From assembly GCA_947164825.1 (NCBI GenBank), contig CAMUYE010000003.1, forward strand, positions 1 to 55,288: a stretch of 55,288 nt of DNA. The letters run 5' to 3'. A program made the translations under genes and the position numbers. The stretch comes from an uncultured Clostridia bacterium (lineage in GTDB: Bacteria > Bacillota > Clostridia > Oscillospirales > Oscillospiraceae). Each line of letters starts with the position of its first letter. Positions within the stretch are counted from its first letter, which is position 1. This document shows, one piece after another, positions 37,282 to 45,777 of this stretch. The notes under the pieces were generated by a model, which did not search any database, was not told where the DNA came from, and saw only the letters and a program-made list of their open reading frames with translations.

Positions 37282-37998
37282 TCAATTTGGCGCTTTAGTG
37301 ATATTGTACAGAAGCTCGATCTCCTCCGCCGTCAGCTCCCGGAGCTCTCCCAGGGGCAGGCCGCACAGAGTCAGAGGCCCCTCCGCTTCGCGGCGCAGGT
37401 ACGTGACCGTATGGCCCCGGGCGGCCATCATGCGGCGGACCTGGTGGTATTTCCCCTCGGTGACGGTGATCTCGCTCTCGCCGGGACCCAGAGGCCGCAG
37501 CACCGCGGGCAGACAGCGGGTGCCGTCCCGGAGTTCCAGTCCCGCGGCAAAGGCGGCCGCGTCGGCCTCCCCTGCCGTGCCCTCGTGCCTGGCGTAATAG
37601 CGCTTTTCGATCCCGTGCTTCGGGGAGATCAGGCGATGGGCCAGCTCTCCGTCGTTGGTAAAGAGCAGCAGCCCCTCGGTCTCCTTGTCGAGACGGCCCA
37701 CGGGGACAACTCCCTGCCGGAGAAGGAGCTCCGGGATCAGCTCCATCACGGTCCGGTCCCGGGGATCCTCGGTGGAGCTCACGTAGCCCGCAGGCTTGTG
37801 GAGCATCAGCACCACCCGCCTGGGGCCTTCCACAGGTTCGCCCCGGAAGGTAACGCGATCCGCCGCCGGATCGACCTTGAAAGCCCCGTCGGTGACGGGC
37901 CTGCCGTTCACGCAGACCGCGGCTGTTTTCAGGATGGTTTTCAGCTCCCGCCGGGAGGCAAGCCCGGCGTCGCTGAGCAGCTTATCCAATCTGATCAT
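37282..37998 (-). CDS. rsuA: 16S rRNA pseudouridine(516) synthase RsuA-like
   Basis: S4 domain MIRLDKLLSDAGLASRRELKTILKTAAVCVNG; VGRLDKETEGLLLFTNDGELAHRLISPKHGIEKRYYA. Confidence 0.92.
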   Translation of the reverse strand: MIRLDKLLSDAGLASRRELKTILKTAAVCVNGRPVTDGAFKVDPAADRVTFRGEPVEGPRRVVLMLHKPAGYVSSTEDPRDRTVMELIPELLLRQGVVPVGRLDKETEGLLLFTNDGELAHRLISPKHGIEKRYYARHEGTAGEADAAAFAAGLELRDGTRCLPAVLRPLGPGESEITVTEGKYHQVRRMMAARGHTVTYLRREAEGPLTLCGLPLGELRELTAEEIELLYNITKAPN

Positions 37999-38071
37999 CT
38001 TGTAACCCTCATATCCGGGCCTGTCTTCACATATGCTTCACCACAGAAACCTGTTGGAAGGGAGCATCACG

Positions 38072-38539
38072 ATGTTTGTAATCACGACCAAGGTATCGAA
38101 GACCAAGATCGCCGCCGTTGCAACGCTGGTGATCGCGGCGATCGTGCTGGCGGCCATTGTGGCCGCGGCGAAAAACGGGAAGACGGAGACCCTCGATCAG
38201 CGAAACGGCGAGACCAACGAAGAACGGGCCGCTTTCCTCTCCGAGTGCGGCTGGCAGGTCAACGCGGAGCCGGTGCAGACCCAGTCCGTCAAGATCCCCG
38301 CCGAGGATTCCGAAGTCTTCCGCCGTTACAATGAACTGCAGCAGTCCCAGGGCTTCGACCTCACCGAATACGCCGGAAAAACCGCGCTGCGCTACGTCTA
38401 CGAGGTCCTCAACTATCCCGAGGCGGACGGCCCGGTCTACGCCACGGTCTTCGTTCTGGACGGCAAGATCATCGGCGGCGACGTGACCGACAGCGGGGCC
38501 AACGGGAAGATGCAGGGACTGCGGAAAAGTAATATGTAA
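38072..38539 (+). CDS. DUF4830-like membrane-anchored protein
   Basis: N-terminal TM; ETNEERAAFLSECGWQVNAEPVQTQSVKIPAEDSEVFRRYNELQQSQGFDLTEYAGKTALRYVYEVLNYP. Confidence 0.75.
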   Translation: MFVITTKVSKTKIAAVATLVIAAIVLAAIVAAAKNGKTETLDQRNGETNEERAAFLSECGWQVNAEPVQTQSVKIPAEDSEVFRRYNELQQSQGFDLTEYAGKTALRYVYEVLNYPEADGPVYATVFVLDGKIIGGDVTDSGANGKMQGLRKSNM

Positions 38540-38566
38540 GAAGTAAGAAGTAAAAAGTAAAAAGTT
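38536..38566. repeat. 7-bp tandem repeat (GTAAGAA/GTAAAAA)x4
   Basis: gtaagaa gtaagaa gtaaaaa gtaaaaa gtta; contains the TAA stop of the upstream gene. Confidence 0.9.
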
Positions 38567-38677
38567 ATACATTCTCGTTCCAGAGTATTCTAACATATAA
38601 TTGTTACAAAAATATTACAAATTCACATCATTTTGAAATTTTTTAGAGGGCCCGGCAGTTTTTTCTGCCAGACCCTC

Positions 38678-38727
38678 TTGACATTTCTGCTCTACGGTTG
38701 TAGAATATAGTTGTACTACAAATGTAG
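38678..38727 (+). promoter_or_regulatory. promoter with BlaI/MecI-type operators
   Basis: TTGACA (38678-38683) 17 bp TAGAAT (38701-38706); dyads CTACGGTTGTAG (38692-38703) and TACTACAAATGTAG (38714-38727) flank/overlap -10. Confidence 0.8.
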
Positions 38728-38740
38728 AGGAGTTGATCCT

Positions 38741-39118
38741 ATGGAAGAAACGTTGAAAAAGCTCCCAGACGCGGAGCTGGAGGTCATGCAGGCGCTCTGG
38801 GAGCTGGAGGCCCCGGTGCCCCGGGCGGCGGTGGAGGCAGCTATGGCGGAGCGGAAGCCCATGGCCCAGACCACCCTGCTGACCCTGCTCTCCCGGCTGG
38901 CGGAGAAGGGCTTCGTCAAGGTCGAAAAGCAGGGCCGGTCCAGTGTCTACACCCCCCTGGTGGCCCGGGAGGACTACCAGGCAAAGCAGAGCCGACGCTT
39001 CCTGGACCGCCTCTTCGGCGGCTCCATCCCCGCCTTCGCCTCCGCCCTCACCGCCTCCGGCCTCTCCAGGGAGGACCTGGCCGAGCTGCGGAAGCTGCTG
39101 GAGGAGGATAAGCTGTGA
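38741..39118 (+). CDS. BlaI/MecI/CopY family transcriptional repressor
   Basis: KLPDAELEVMQALWELEAPVPRAAVEAAMAERKPMAQTTLLTLLSRLAEKGFVKVEKQGRSSVYTPLV. Confidence 0.95.
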   Translation: MEETLKKLPDAELEVMQALWELEAPVPRAAVEAAMAERKPMAQTTLLTLLSRLAEKGFVKVEKQGRSSVYTPLVAREDYQAKQSRRFLDRLFGGSIPAFASALTASGLSREDLAELRKLLEEDKL

Positions 39119-40245
39119 GCGATTTTACATGGGTTCGACTGCTCCTCGGTCTGCTGATTGGTTTGGGCAGTGTACTTCTTCTTATGATCCACAAGCTGGT
39201 CGCCGCCCGCGCGGCGAACCCACGGGACCGATTTGCGCCCTTTTCCGTCGTTTTTCTGAACTATCTCTTTGTATGGATCCTGTTTTTACTTTGGATGCTG
39301 TTCTATGAGCCTGATATCGCCTTGGTGGTTTTCCGGGTCTCCTTCCATCTTCTGCCGTCTGTCATCGCGCATTCGCTTCTGCTTCTCGCGCTGACGCCGC
39401 TCCTTCGCCGACGCGTCTCCGCCGTGACCTGCGCGGAGCTTTGGACCCTGCCGTTTTTACTGGCCTTACCTGTCATGTATTTTACAAATCGGGAGACGTC
39501 TCTCGAAAATTACTTCCTTTTTGAGCCTTGGCTCGTGCTTCAAATCCCGCGCCTCGCGCTCTGGATCATCGTCGCCGTGTGGGCTGCCGGCTTTCTGGGT
39601 GTTTTGGGCTGGAAGCTTCTCTCGCATGTTCGGTTTCGGCGCACGCTGCTGCGCGGGGCGTACAAGGCTTCCGAGGCGACCCGTTCTGAATTTCTCACCG
39701 TCTGGTGGGAGCTTTGCCAGACCGGAACCGGCTTCGGCTGGAAGCTGCGGATCTACCGCTCCCCTGCCGCGGACTCTCCCATTACCGTTGGGCTCTTTCG
39801 CCGCACGTCCTGTCTGGTGCTTCCCGAGCGGGAATATACCGACGAGGAGCTGCGCATGATCTTCCGCCATGAGCTGATCCACCTGCTGCATCGGGACAGC
39901 GCCGCCAAATTTGGCCTGGTTTTTCTCTGCGCCCTGGGCTGGTTCATTCCCAGTCTGTGGCTCGGATTGGGACGGGCGGCGGAGGACATGGAGCTTTGCT
40001 GTGACGAGTTCGCCACAAAAACCATGCGGGAGGACGAGAGAAAAACCTACGCCTCTCTCCTGCTCTCCGCGGCCGGGACCGCAAAGGGCTTCACCACCTG
40101 CCTCTCCGCTTCGGCCTCCGGGCTGCGCTACCGCCTGTCCCGGGTCCTGCACCCGGAAAAACGCCGGGTCGGCTACCTAATCACTGCCCTGCTGTCCGTC
40201 CTGTTCGTGTTCTTCTACGGCGCGGTTGGCTTCGTTGTTGTTTGA
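39115..40245 (+). CDS. M56 family (BlaR1-like) metallopeptidase
   Basis: Polytopic; FRHELIHLLHRDSAAKFG (HExxH), DMELCCDEFATKTM; ATGA overlap with blaI-like gene. Confidence 0.9.
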   Translation: MSDFTWVRLLLGLLIGLGSVLLLMIHKLVAARAANPRDRFAPFSVVFLNYLFVWILFLLWMLFYEPDIALVVFRVSFHLLPSVIAHSLLLLALTPLLRRRVSAVTCAELWTLPFLLALPVMYFTNRETSLENYFLFEPWLVLQIPRLALWIIVAVWAAGFLGVLGWKLLSHVRFRRTLLRGAYKASEATRSEFLTVWWELCQTGTGFGWKLRIYRSPAADSPITVGLFRRTSCLVLPEREYTDEELRMIFRHELIHLLHRDSAAKFGLVFLCALGWFIPSLWLGLGRAAEDMELCCDEFATKTMREDERKTYASLLLSAAGTAKGFTTCLSASASGLRYRLSRVLHPEKRRVGYLITALLSVLFVFFYGAVGFVVV

Positions 40246-40284
40246 TCAATCCCCATAAAATCTGTCTCCGGAGGAGGATAAGCT

Positions 40285-41730
40285 GTGATAGAAGAATTGA
40301 TTTTTCGGATCAGTTTGACGGTGCTTGTCGTTGCGATCATCCTGGTTGAGTTGATCATGACGCGCCGTTTGAATGAAAAGCGCGGAAGCTGGTACCAACC
40401 GGTCCACTCCGTGTTTCTCCCGGTTCTGATCCTGGCCGCTTCGCTGATCTTGTTGATCCTTCCCTCCGCCGCCCTTCCCATGCTGTCCTGGTTCTTCGGC
40501 GCGCTGCTGAGCCTGTTCGCTCTGACGCTCCTGCTGCTGGCACTGATCCCCCTGCTGCGGAAGCGTTATTCGGCCAGGGACTGCGCGGAGTTTTGGCTCC
40601 TGCCGGGTCTGTTGATGGGCGTCTCGGTCTATTTTTTCAGGATGCCCTTTCGCCCATGGCTGACGGTGCGCCTTTCCCGAACCGCGCTGACCGTCCTGTT
40701 CGCGGTCTGGATCGCCGGGTTCCTGGCCGTCCTGGGCTGGAAGGTCTTGTCCCATCTGCGCTTTCGGAACGCTGTACTCCGGGGCGCGGTCCTTGCCTCC
40801 GAGGAGGATCACGCGCTGTTTCGGGAGGTCTGGAAGCCCCTCGACCGCGAAAACAGGAAAACCGGTCAAAAGCTGCGGATCGTCCGCTCCCCCGCCGCGG
40901 TCTCTCCCCTCTCTGTGGGTCTTTTTCCCCGGACAACCTGCCTGGTGCTCCCTCAGCGGGAATACGCCGAGGAGGAGCTGCGGTTGATCTTCCGCCATGA
41001 GAGCCTCCATCTCCTGCACCGGGACAACGCCGCGAAATTCTCCATCGCCTTTCTCTGCGCGGCGGGCTGGTTCATTCCCAGTCTCTGGCTCGGGCTGCGC
41101 AGGGCCTCGGAGGATCTGGAGCTCCGCTGCGACGAGGAGGCTACAACGGGCATGGATGAGGCGAAGCGCAGGGCCTACGCCGCTCTCCTGCTGGAAAACG
41201 CCGGAACCGCCGAGGGCTTTACCACCTGCCTCTCCGCCTCGGCCTCGGGGCTCCGCTACCGGCTGGGCCGCGTCCTGCGGCCGGAGAACCGGAATGGCGG
41301 CCTCGCGGTGATTGCCCTGCTTTCCGCGCTGTTCGTGTTCTCCCTCGGGACCGTGGGGGCCGTGATAGACGTGGGTACTGTTCAGACGGAGGTTCTGGAT
41401 CGGAACGGCAAGGGCTGGCAAGTTGTGGAAGCCGAATTCCACAGCGCAAGGGAGGATCTCAGTCTGAACCCCGGGGCCGTGGAGGCCCGGCTTGGCGAGC
41501 TGGGGCTGACGAAGCTGTCCTGGGAGGCCGCCAACTATCATTTCGTCAGCGGAAGCCTGGACGTCAAGCTCCAGACAAGCTACGGAAGCACGATGGATCT
41601 CTATTTTTGGATCGATTCCAACGGGCTCCGGATGAACGTCCGGAACGGCGAAGGCGTCAAAGCAAAGCAGACCAGCTACGTCGTCAACGCCCCCGCCGAT
41701 CTCGAATGGCTGCGGAGCCTGGGAAATTGA
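40285..41730 (+). CDS. second M56 family (BlaR1-like) metallopeptidase with extracytoplasmic C-terminal domain
   Basis: FRHESLHLLHRDNAAKFS (HExxH), DLELRCDEEATTGMDEAKRRAYAALLL; paralogous to preceding gene. Confidence 0.88.
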   Translation: MIEELIFRISLTVLVVAIILVELIMTRRLNEKRGSWYQPVHSVFLPVLILAASLILLILPSAALPMLSWFFGALLSLFALTLLLLALIPLLRKRYSARDCAEFWLLPGLLMGVSVYFFRMPFRPWLTVRLSRTALTVLFAVWIAGFLAVLGWKVLSHLRFRNAVLRGAVLASEEDHALFREVWKPLDRENRKTGQKLRIVRSPAAVSPLSVGLFPRTTCLVLPQREYAEEELRLIFRHESLHLLHRDNAAKFSIAFLCAAGWFIPSLWLGLRRASEDLELRCDEEATTGMDEAKRRAYAALLLENAGTAEGFTTCLSASASGLRYRLGRVLRPENRNGGLAVIALLSALFVFSLGTVGAVIDVGTVQTEVLDRNGKGWQVVEAEFHSAREDLSLNPGAVEARLGELGLTKLSWEAANYHFVSGSLDVKLQTSYGSTMDLYFWIDSNGLRMNVRNGEGVKAKQTSYVVNAPADLEWLRSLGN

Positions 41731-41745
41731 TTCCGAAATCATATA

Positions 41746-41805
41746 CCCGATCAGGGGACGGATCTGTGATTGATACGCCAATCACAGATCCGTCCCCTGA
41801 TCGGG
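41746..41805. repeat. 27-bp perfect inverted repeat
   Basis: CCCGATCAGGGGACGGATCTGTGATTG-atacgc-CAATCACAGATCCGTCCCCTGATCGGG. Confidence 0.97.
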
Positions 41806-41812
41806 TTCCGTC

Positions 41813-42136
41813 ATTCTGAGTGCAGCGAAGAATCCGCATCCCCCGTCCCCTGGCAGCAAGTGACAGGTGACAAGTGACAGTGGCAGGTGACAAACACCCG
41901 GTCTGTCGTCGGAACGTGCAGGGCGTCGGGGACGCCGCCCCCTACGGCGGAATCACTCCCCGATCCTGTCATTGCGAGCCAGTGCGCACACTGGCGTGGC
42001 AATCCGTATCCCCCGTCCCCTGATGCCTAATGCCTGGTGCCTCGCCCGTGCGGGGACGGCGCTCCGTCGAGGGACCACCTCATCCACCCCAGTGTGCGCA
42101 CTGGGGCACCTTCCCCTCAAGGGGAAGGCTTTTAGC
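41813..42136. repeat. large mosaic repeat block
   Basis: TCATTCTGAGTGCAGCGAAGAATCC; AAGTGAC heptads (41867-41893); GGCGTC-GGG-GACGCC-GCCCCCTACGG (41922-41947); TCATTGCGAGCCAGTGCGCACACTGGCGTGGCAATCC; TGCCTNN heptads; CCCCAGTG-TGCG-CACTGGGG; CCTTCCCC-TCAA-GGGGAAGG. Confidence 0.88.
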
Positions 42137-42152
42137 CGAAGAGCTTGAAGCC

Positions 42153-42383
42153 CTACTTTTCGCAGGGCTCGGAGGCGATACCCTTCAGGGTATAGCCGGC
42201 GGCGGCGACGGTGGACTGGAGGAGCTCTTCGTCCAGAGGGGCCTCGGAGAGGACTTCGGTCTGGTTCTTGCTGTGGGAGGAGCTCACCTTATCCACGTGG
42301 AAGGCCTGCTCGATGGCCTCGTTCATGTGCTTCTCGCAGCGGGGGCACATCATGCCCTCGATAGTCAGGATAGTTTTGATCAT
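42153..42383 (-). CDS. heavy-metal-associated (HMA/CopZ-like) domain protein
   Basis: MIKTILTIEGMMCPRCEKHMNEAIEQAFHVDKV (MxCxxC). Confidence 0.9.
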   Translation of the reverse strand: MIKTILTIEGMMCPRCEKHMNEAIEQAFHVDKVSSSHSKNQTEVLSEAPLDEELLQSTVAAAGYTLKGIASEPCEK

Positions 42384-42545
42384 TGCGTTTCGCTCCTTTC
42401 GGGTTGTTTGGGTTTATTATACCCTCCCGGAAGCGGAATTGCAAAAGAATTTTTCCGTTTTTTCAAAATTGGGGCTATGCAGATCGGGGTTTTTCATGTA
42501 TATTATAGGATGAACATTTATGGGATCCCGAATCCCGAAGAATGC

Positions 42546-42570
42546 GGACGGCAGTGTGCCGTCCCTACGA
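42546..42570. repeat. variable-stem palindrome GGACGGCA-GTG-TGCCGTCC-CTACGA
   Basis: Perfect 8-bp arms, 16 bp upstream of the recD2 ATG. Confidence 0.9.
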
Positions 42571-42585
42571 AAGCAGGAGCAAGGC

Positions 42586-44796
42586 ATGGAAAACGAACTG
42601 GTCCGGATCGAGGGCAGCGTGGCCGCCGTGGTCTTTCAGAATACGGAAAACGGCTACACCGTCCTGCGGCTGAAGGACGAGAAGGGCGAGACGACCACCG
42701 TCGTCGGCACCGTACCGGAGACCCAGGTGGGCGAGCGGCTGCGGATCGAGGGGCGGTGGAGTACCCACAGCACCTACGGCAAACAGCTGGAGATCGCCAC
42801 TCTGGAACGCCTCATGCCCGAGTCCCGCATTGAGATCCTGGCCTATCTGTCTTCCCACGCTGTCCGGGGCGTCGGACCCAAGCTGGCCGCCCGGATCGTG
42901 GAACGCTTCGGAGCCGAAAGCTTGAAGGTCATCGAGACCGATCCGGACCGGCTGGCCGAGGTGCCCGGCATCTCCGCCGCCAAGGCCAGGGAGATCCATG
43001 AGAGCTTCCAGTCCCAGCAGGGGCTTCGACATCTGTCGGAGTTCCTCAGCAGTTACCGCCTGCCCGCCGAGCTGGCCGTCCGGGTCTACAAGGCCTACGG
43101 CGAGCTTTCCATGATGGCGATCCAGGACAACCCCTATTTCCTGACGGAGGAAGGCTTCAACGCCCCCTTCGCCCAGGTGGACGCCTTCGCCCTGGAGCTG
43201 GGCTTTGACGGCGACGACGAGCGCCGGGTGGACGCGGGGATCCTGTATGAATTGAGCTTTAACAGCGCCGGCGGCCACGTCTTTATCCCCGAGCCCCAGC
43301 TTGTGGACGCCTCGGCGGCCTTTCTGCGCCTGGACCGGGAAATCATCCGGGAAGGGCTGCGGCGGCTGGCGGAGCAGGAGCGGGTCATCCTGGACCCCGT
43401 GGCCTCCCTCATGGCGGTCTATCTGCCCGAATACGGCCGGGCCGAACGCTATCTGGCCCGCCGCTTTTCCGAGATGGCGGGGGGTCGGGTGAGTCTGCCG
43501 TCCAACCTGGCCAGGACCGTGGCCGGGGTGGAGGCCGACCAGGACATCGAATACGCCGCCCAGCAGCGGGAGGCCATCTGCGCCGCGGCCTCGGAAAAGC
43601 TGCTGCTCGTCACCGGCGGCCCCGGCACCGGCAAGACCACCACCCTGAAGGGCATTCTGGACCTCTTTGAGCAGATGCGCCTCAAAACCTTCCTGGCCGC
43701 CCCCACGGGCCGGGCCGCCAAGCGGCTCACGGAGCTGACAGGCCGGGACGCCTCCACGATCCATCGGCTGCTGGAGGTGGACGTCTCCCCGGAGACCGGG
43801 GACATGGTCTTCGTCCACAACGAACACAACCCCCTGAGTTGCGACGCAGTGATCGTGGACGAGAGCTCCATGGTGGATCTGCTTTTGATGTACGACCTGG
43901 TTCAGGCCCTGCCCCGGAGCTGCCGCCTGATCCTGGTGGGCGACCCGGATCAGCTTCCCTCCGTGGGGGCCGGAAACGTGTTTTCCGATCTGATCCGCAG
44001 CGAGAAGATCCCCACCATCCGGCTGACAGAAATCTTCCGCCAAGCCCGGGAAAGCCTCATCGTCATGAACGCCCACCGGGTCAACCGGGGCGAGCTGCCC
44101 GAGCTCCACGAAAAGAAAAAGGACTTCTTTTTCCTTCAGCGGACCAGCGACGAGGCGGTCTGCCAGACGATCACGGACCTCTGCGCCCGGCGTCTGCCCC
44201 AGAACATGGGCTTCTCCCCCGAGGACATCCAGGTCCTCTCCCCCACCCGCAAGGGCGACACCGGCACCCGGGCTCTGAACCGCCTGCTGCAGGCGGCGCT
44301 GAACCCGCCCGAAGCGGGAAAGCCGGAAAAGAAATACGGCGAGATCATCTTCCGGGAGGGCGACCGGGTCATGCAGATCCGGAACAACTACGATCTCATT
44401 TGGAACAAGGTCGGGGAGTCCGGCATGGGCTCCGGCATCTTCAACGGTGACGTGGGGACCGTCCGGGCCATCGACACCCAGGCCCAGACCCTGACCGTGC
44501 GCTTTGACGACCGGGAGGCCGTCTATCCCTACGATATGCTCTCCCAGCTGGAGCCCGCCTACGCCATGACCGTCCACAAGAGCCAGGGCAGCGAATACCG
44601 GGCCGTGGTGCTCTGCGCCTGGCGGGGGACGCCCCTGCTTTTGAGCAGGAGCATCCTCTACACGGCCATTACCCGGGCCCGGGAGCTGCTGATCGTGGTG
44701 GGCGACGAGGGCGTCATCGAGTACATGGTCCGCAACGACAAAAAGCAGAAGCGCTTCAGCGGACTCAAGTGGCGGCTGTGCCACGCGGACGGATGA
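42586..44796 (+). CDS. recD2: ATP-dependent RecD2-like DNA helicase
   Basis: YLSSHAVRGVGPKLAARIVERFG; LLVTGGPGTGKTTTLKGIL; VDESSMVDLLLMYDL; GDPDQLPSVGAGNVFSDLI; AMTVHKSQGSEYRAVVL; LLSRSILYTAITRARELLIVVG. Confidence 0.96.
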   Translation: MENELVRIEGSVAAVVFQNTENGYTVLRLKDEKGETTTVVGTVPETQVGERLRIEGRWSTHSTYGKQLEIATLERLMPESRIEILAYLSSHAVRGVGPKLAARIVERFGAESLKVIETDPDRLAEVPGISAAKAREIHESFQSQQGLRHLSEFLSSYRLPAELAVRVYKAYGELSMMAIQDNPYFLTEEGFNAPFAQVDAFALELGFDGDDERRVDAGILYELSFNSAGGHVFIPEPQLVDASAAFLRLDREIIREGLRRLAEQERVILDPVASLMAVYLPEYGRAERYLARRFSEMAGGRVSLPSNLARTVAGVEADQDIEYAAQQREAICAAASEKLLLVTGGPGTGKTTTLKGILDLFEQMRLKTFLAAPTGRAAKRLTELTGRDASTIHRLLEVDVSPETGDMVFVHNEHNPLSCDAVIVDESSMVDLLLMYDLVQALPRSCRLILVGDPDQLPSVGAGNVFSDLIRSEKIPTIRLTEIFRQARESLIVMNAHRVNRGELPELHEKKKDFFFLQRTSDEAVCQTITDLCARRLPQNMGFSPEDIQVLSPTRKGDTGTRALNRLLQAALNPPEAGKPEKKYGEIIFREGDRVMQIRNNYDLIWNKVGESGMGSGIFNGDVGTVRAIDTQAQTLTVRFDDREAVYPYDMLSQLEPAYAMTVHKSQGSEYRAVVLCAWRGTPLLLSRSILYTAITRARELLIVVGDEGVIEYMVRNDKKQKRFSGLKWRLCHADG

Positions 44797-45503
44797 GCCG
44801 GATGGAAGAGCGGGCAGATCGCCCGCGCAGCGGCGCACACCGGGCTTCGCTGCGGAAGTGCTTGAACGGGCTGAAAGACCTGGTTTGGCCGCGGCGCTGT
44901 ATCCTCTGTCGAAAGGCCGTGGGTCCTGAGGGCGATCGGGTCTGCCCGGACTGTGCGGCGGCCCTGCCAAAGCCCTTTTCCGGGGCAAGGCGCGGCGCTC
45001 ACTACCGGCGCTGGGCCAGCGCGGTATGGTACGAAGATCCCGTGCGGGCATCCTTCCTGCGCTTCAAGTTCGGCGGCTGCTGCTTCTATGCCGATTCCTA
45101 CGGCCCCTGGCTTGCCAACGCCGTCCGGCAGCAGCTTGGCACGAACTACGATCTGATCACCTACGTTCCCATCAGCCGCCTCCGCAAGCGAAAGCGCGGT
45201 TACGACCAGAGCTTTCTTCTGGCCCGGGAGACCGGAAAGCTGCTGGGACAGGCGCCGATCTGCACGCTGAAAAAGCGCAGCTTTGTCAAGCCCCAGTCCC
45301 GGACCCTCGGGCTGGAGGAACGGCAGCGCAATATCCGCGGCGCTTTCCGCGTCATCAACGCCGAGGCTGTGCAGGGCAAGCGGATCCTGCTGATCGACGA
45401 CGTTCTGACCACAGGCTCCACCGTTTCCGAAGCCAGCCGCGTACTGTTGAAAGCCGGTGCGAAGTCGGTGGACGTGGCGACGCTGGCCGCCGCGCCGAAA
45501 TGA
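44793..45503 (+). CDS. ComF family phosphoribosyltransferase-like protein
   Basis: WPRRCILCRKAVGPEGDRVCPDCAAALP zinc finger; YVPISRLRKRKRGYDQSFLLAR; ILLIDDVLTTGSTVSEASRVLLKAGAKSV (PRPP motif). ATGA overlap with recD2. N-terminal ERADRPRSGAHRAS overlaps a palindromic repeat. Confidence 0.92.
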   Translation: MSRMEERADRPRSGAHRASLRKCLNGLKDLVWPRRCILCRKAVGPEGDRVCPDCAAALPKPFSGARRGAHYRRWASAVWYEDPVRASFLRFKFGGCCFYADSYGPWLANAVRQQLGTNYDLITYVPISRLRKRKRGYDQSFLLARETGKLLGQAPICTLKKRSFVKPQSRTLGLEERQRNIRGAFRVINAEAVQGKRILLIDDVLTTGSTVSEASRVLLKAGAKSVDVATLAAAPK

Positions 45504-45748
45504 AGTATCGCCATACGGCGATATGAAGTACGCTCGCTGCTGACGCAGCATTGCGTATGAAGTATGCTTCGCATTTGAAGTATAGCTCCGCCATATTGTT
45601 CATTTTCGAAAGCAAACTATGTACTGTAAGGTTTTTGTTCTCACATCATTTTTCATCCTGATATGGTCGAAGACCATACTTCATATCGGCTTCAGCCGAT
45701 ACTTCATCTGTAAAGCAGACTTCATATCTGCGCCAGCGGATACTTCAT
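45500..45748. repeat. array of 4 x (A/T)TGAAGT and 4 x ACTTCAT 7-mers separated by hairpin spacers
   Basis: 7-mers at 45500, 45523, 45557, 45575 (plus sense) and 45678, 45701, 45719, 45742 (inverse); spacers ATCGCC-atac-GGCGAT, ATGC-ttc-GCAT, ATGGTC-gaa-GACCAT, ATCGGC-ttca-GCCGAT, ATCTGC-gcca-GCGGAT, etc. Confidence 0.93.
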
Positions 45749-45777
45749 CAAGAACAATACGAAATAGGTGATCAATC

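Noticed and set aside
38645-38677. AGAGGG..GGCAG-tttttt-CTGCC..CCCTCT hairpin as a terminator
   Set aside because: Stem is interrupted and lacks a following U-tract on either strand; could be a weak element but not supportable as an intrinsic terminator.
42565-45051. 828-aa minus ORF opposite recD2/comF
   Set aside because: Antisense shadow; crosses two well-supported genes.
45500-45748. CRISPR array at the ATGAAGT repeats
   Set aside because: Repeats are only 7 bp, spacers are self-complementary and of irregular length, half of the repeats are inverted, and no cas genes are present.
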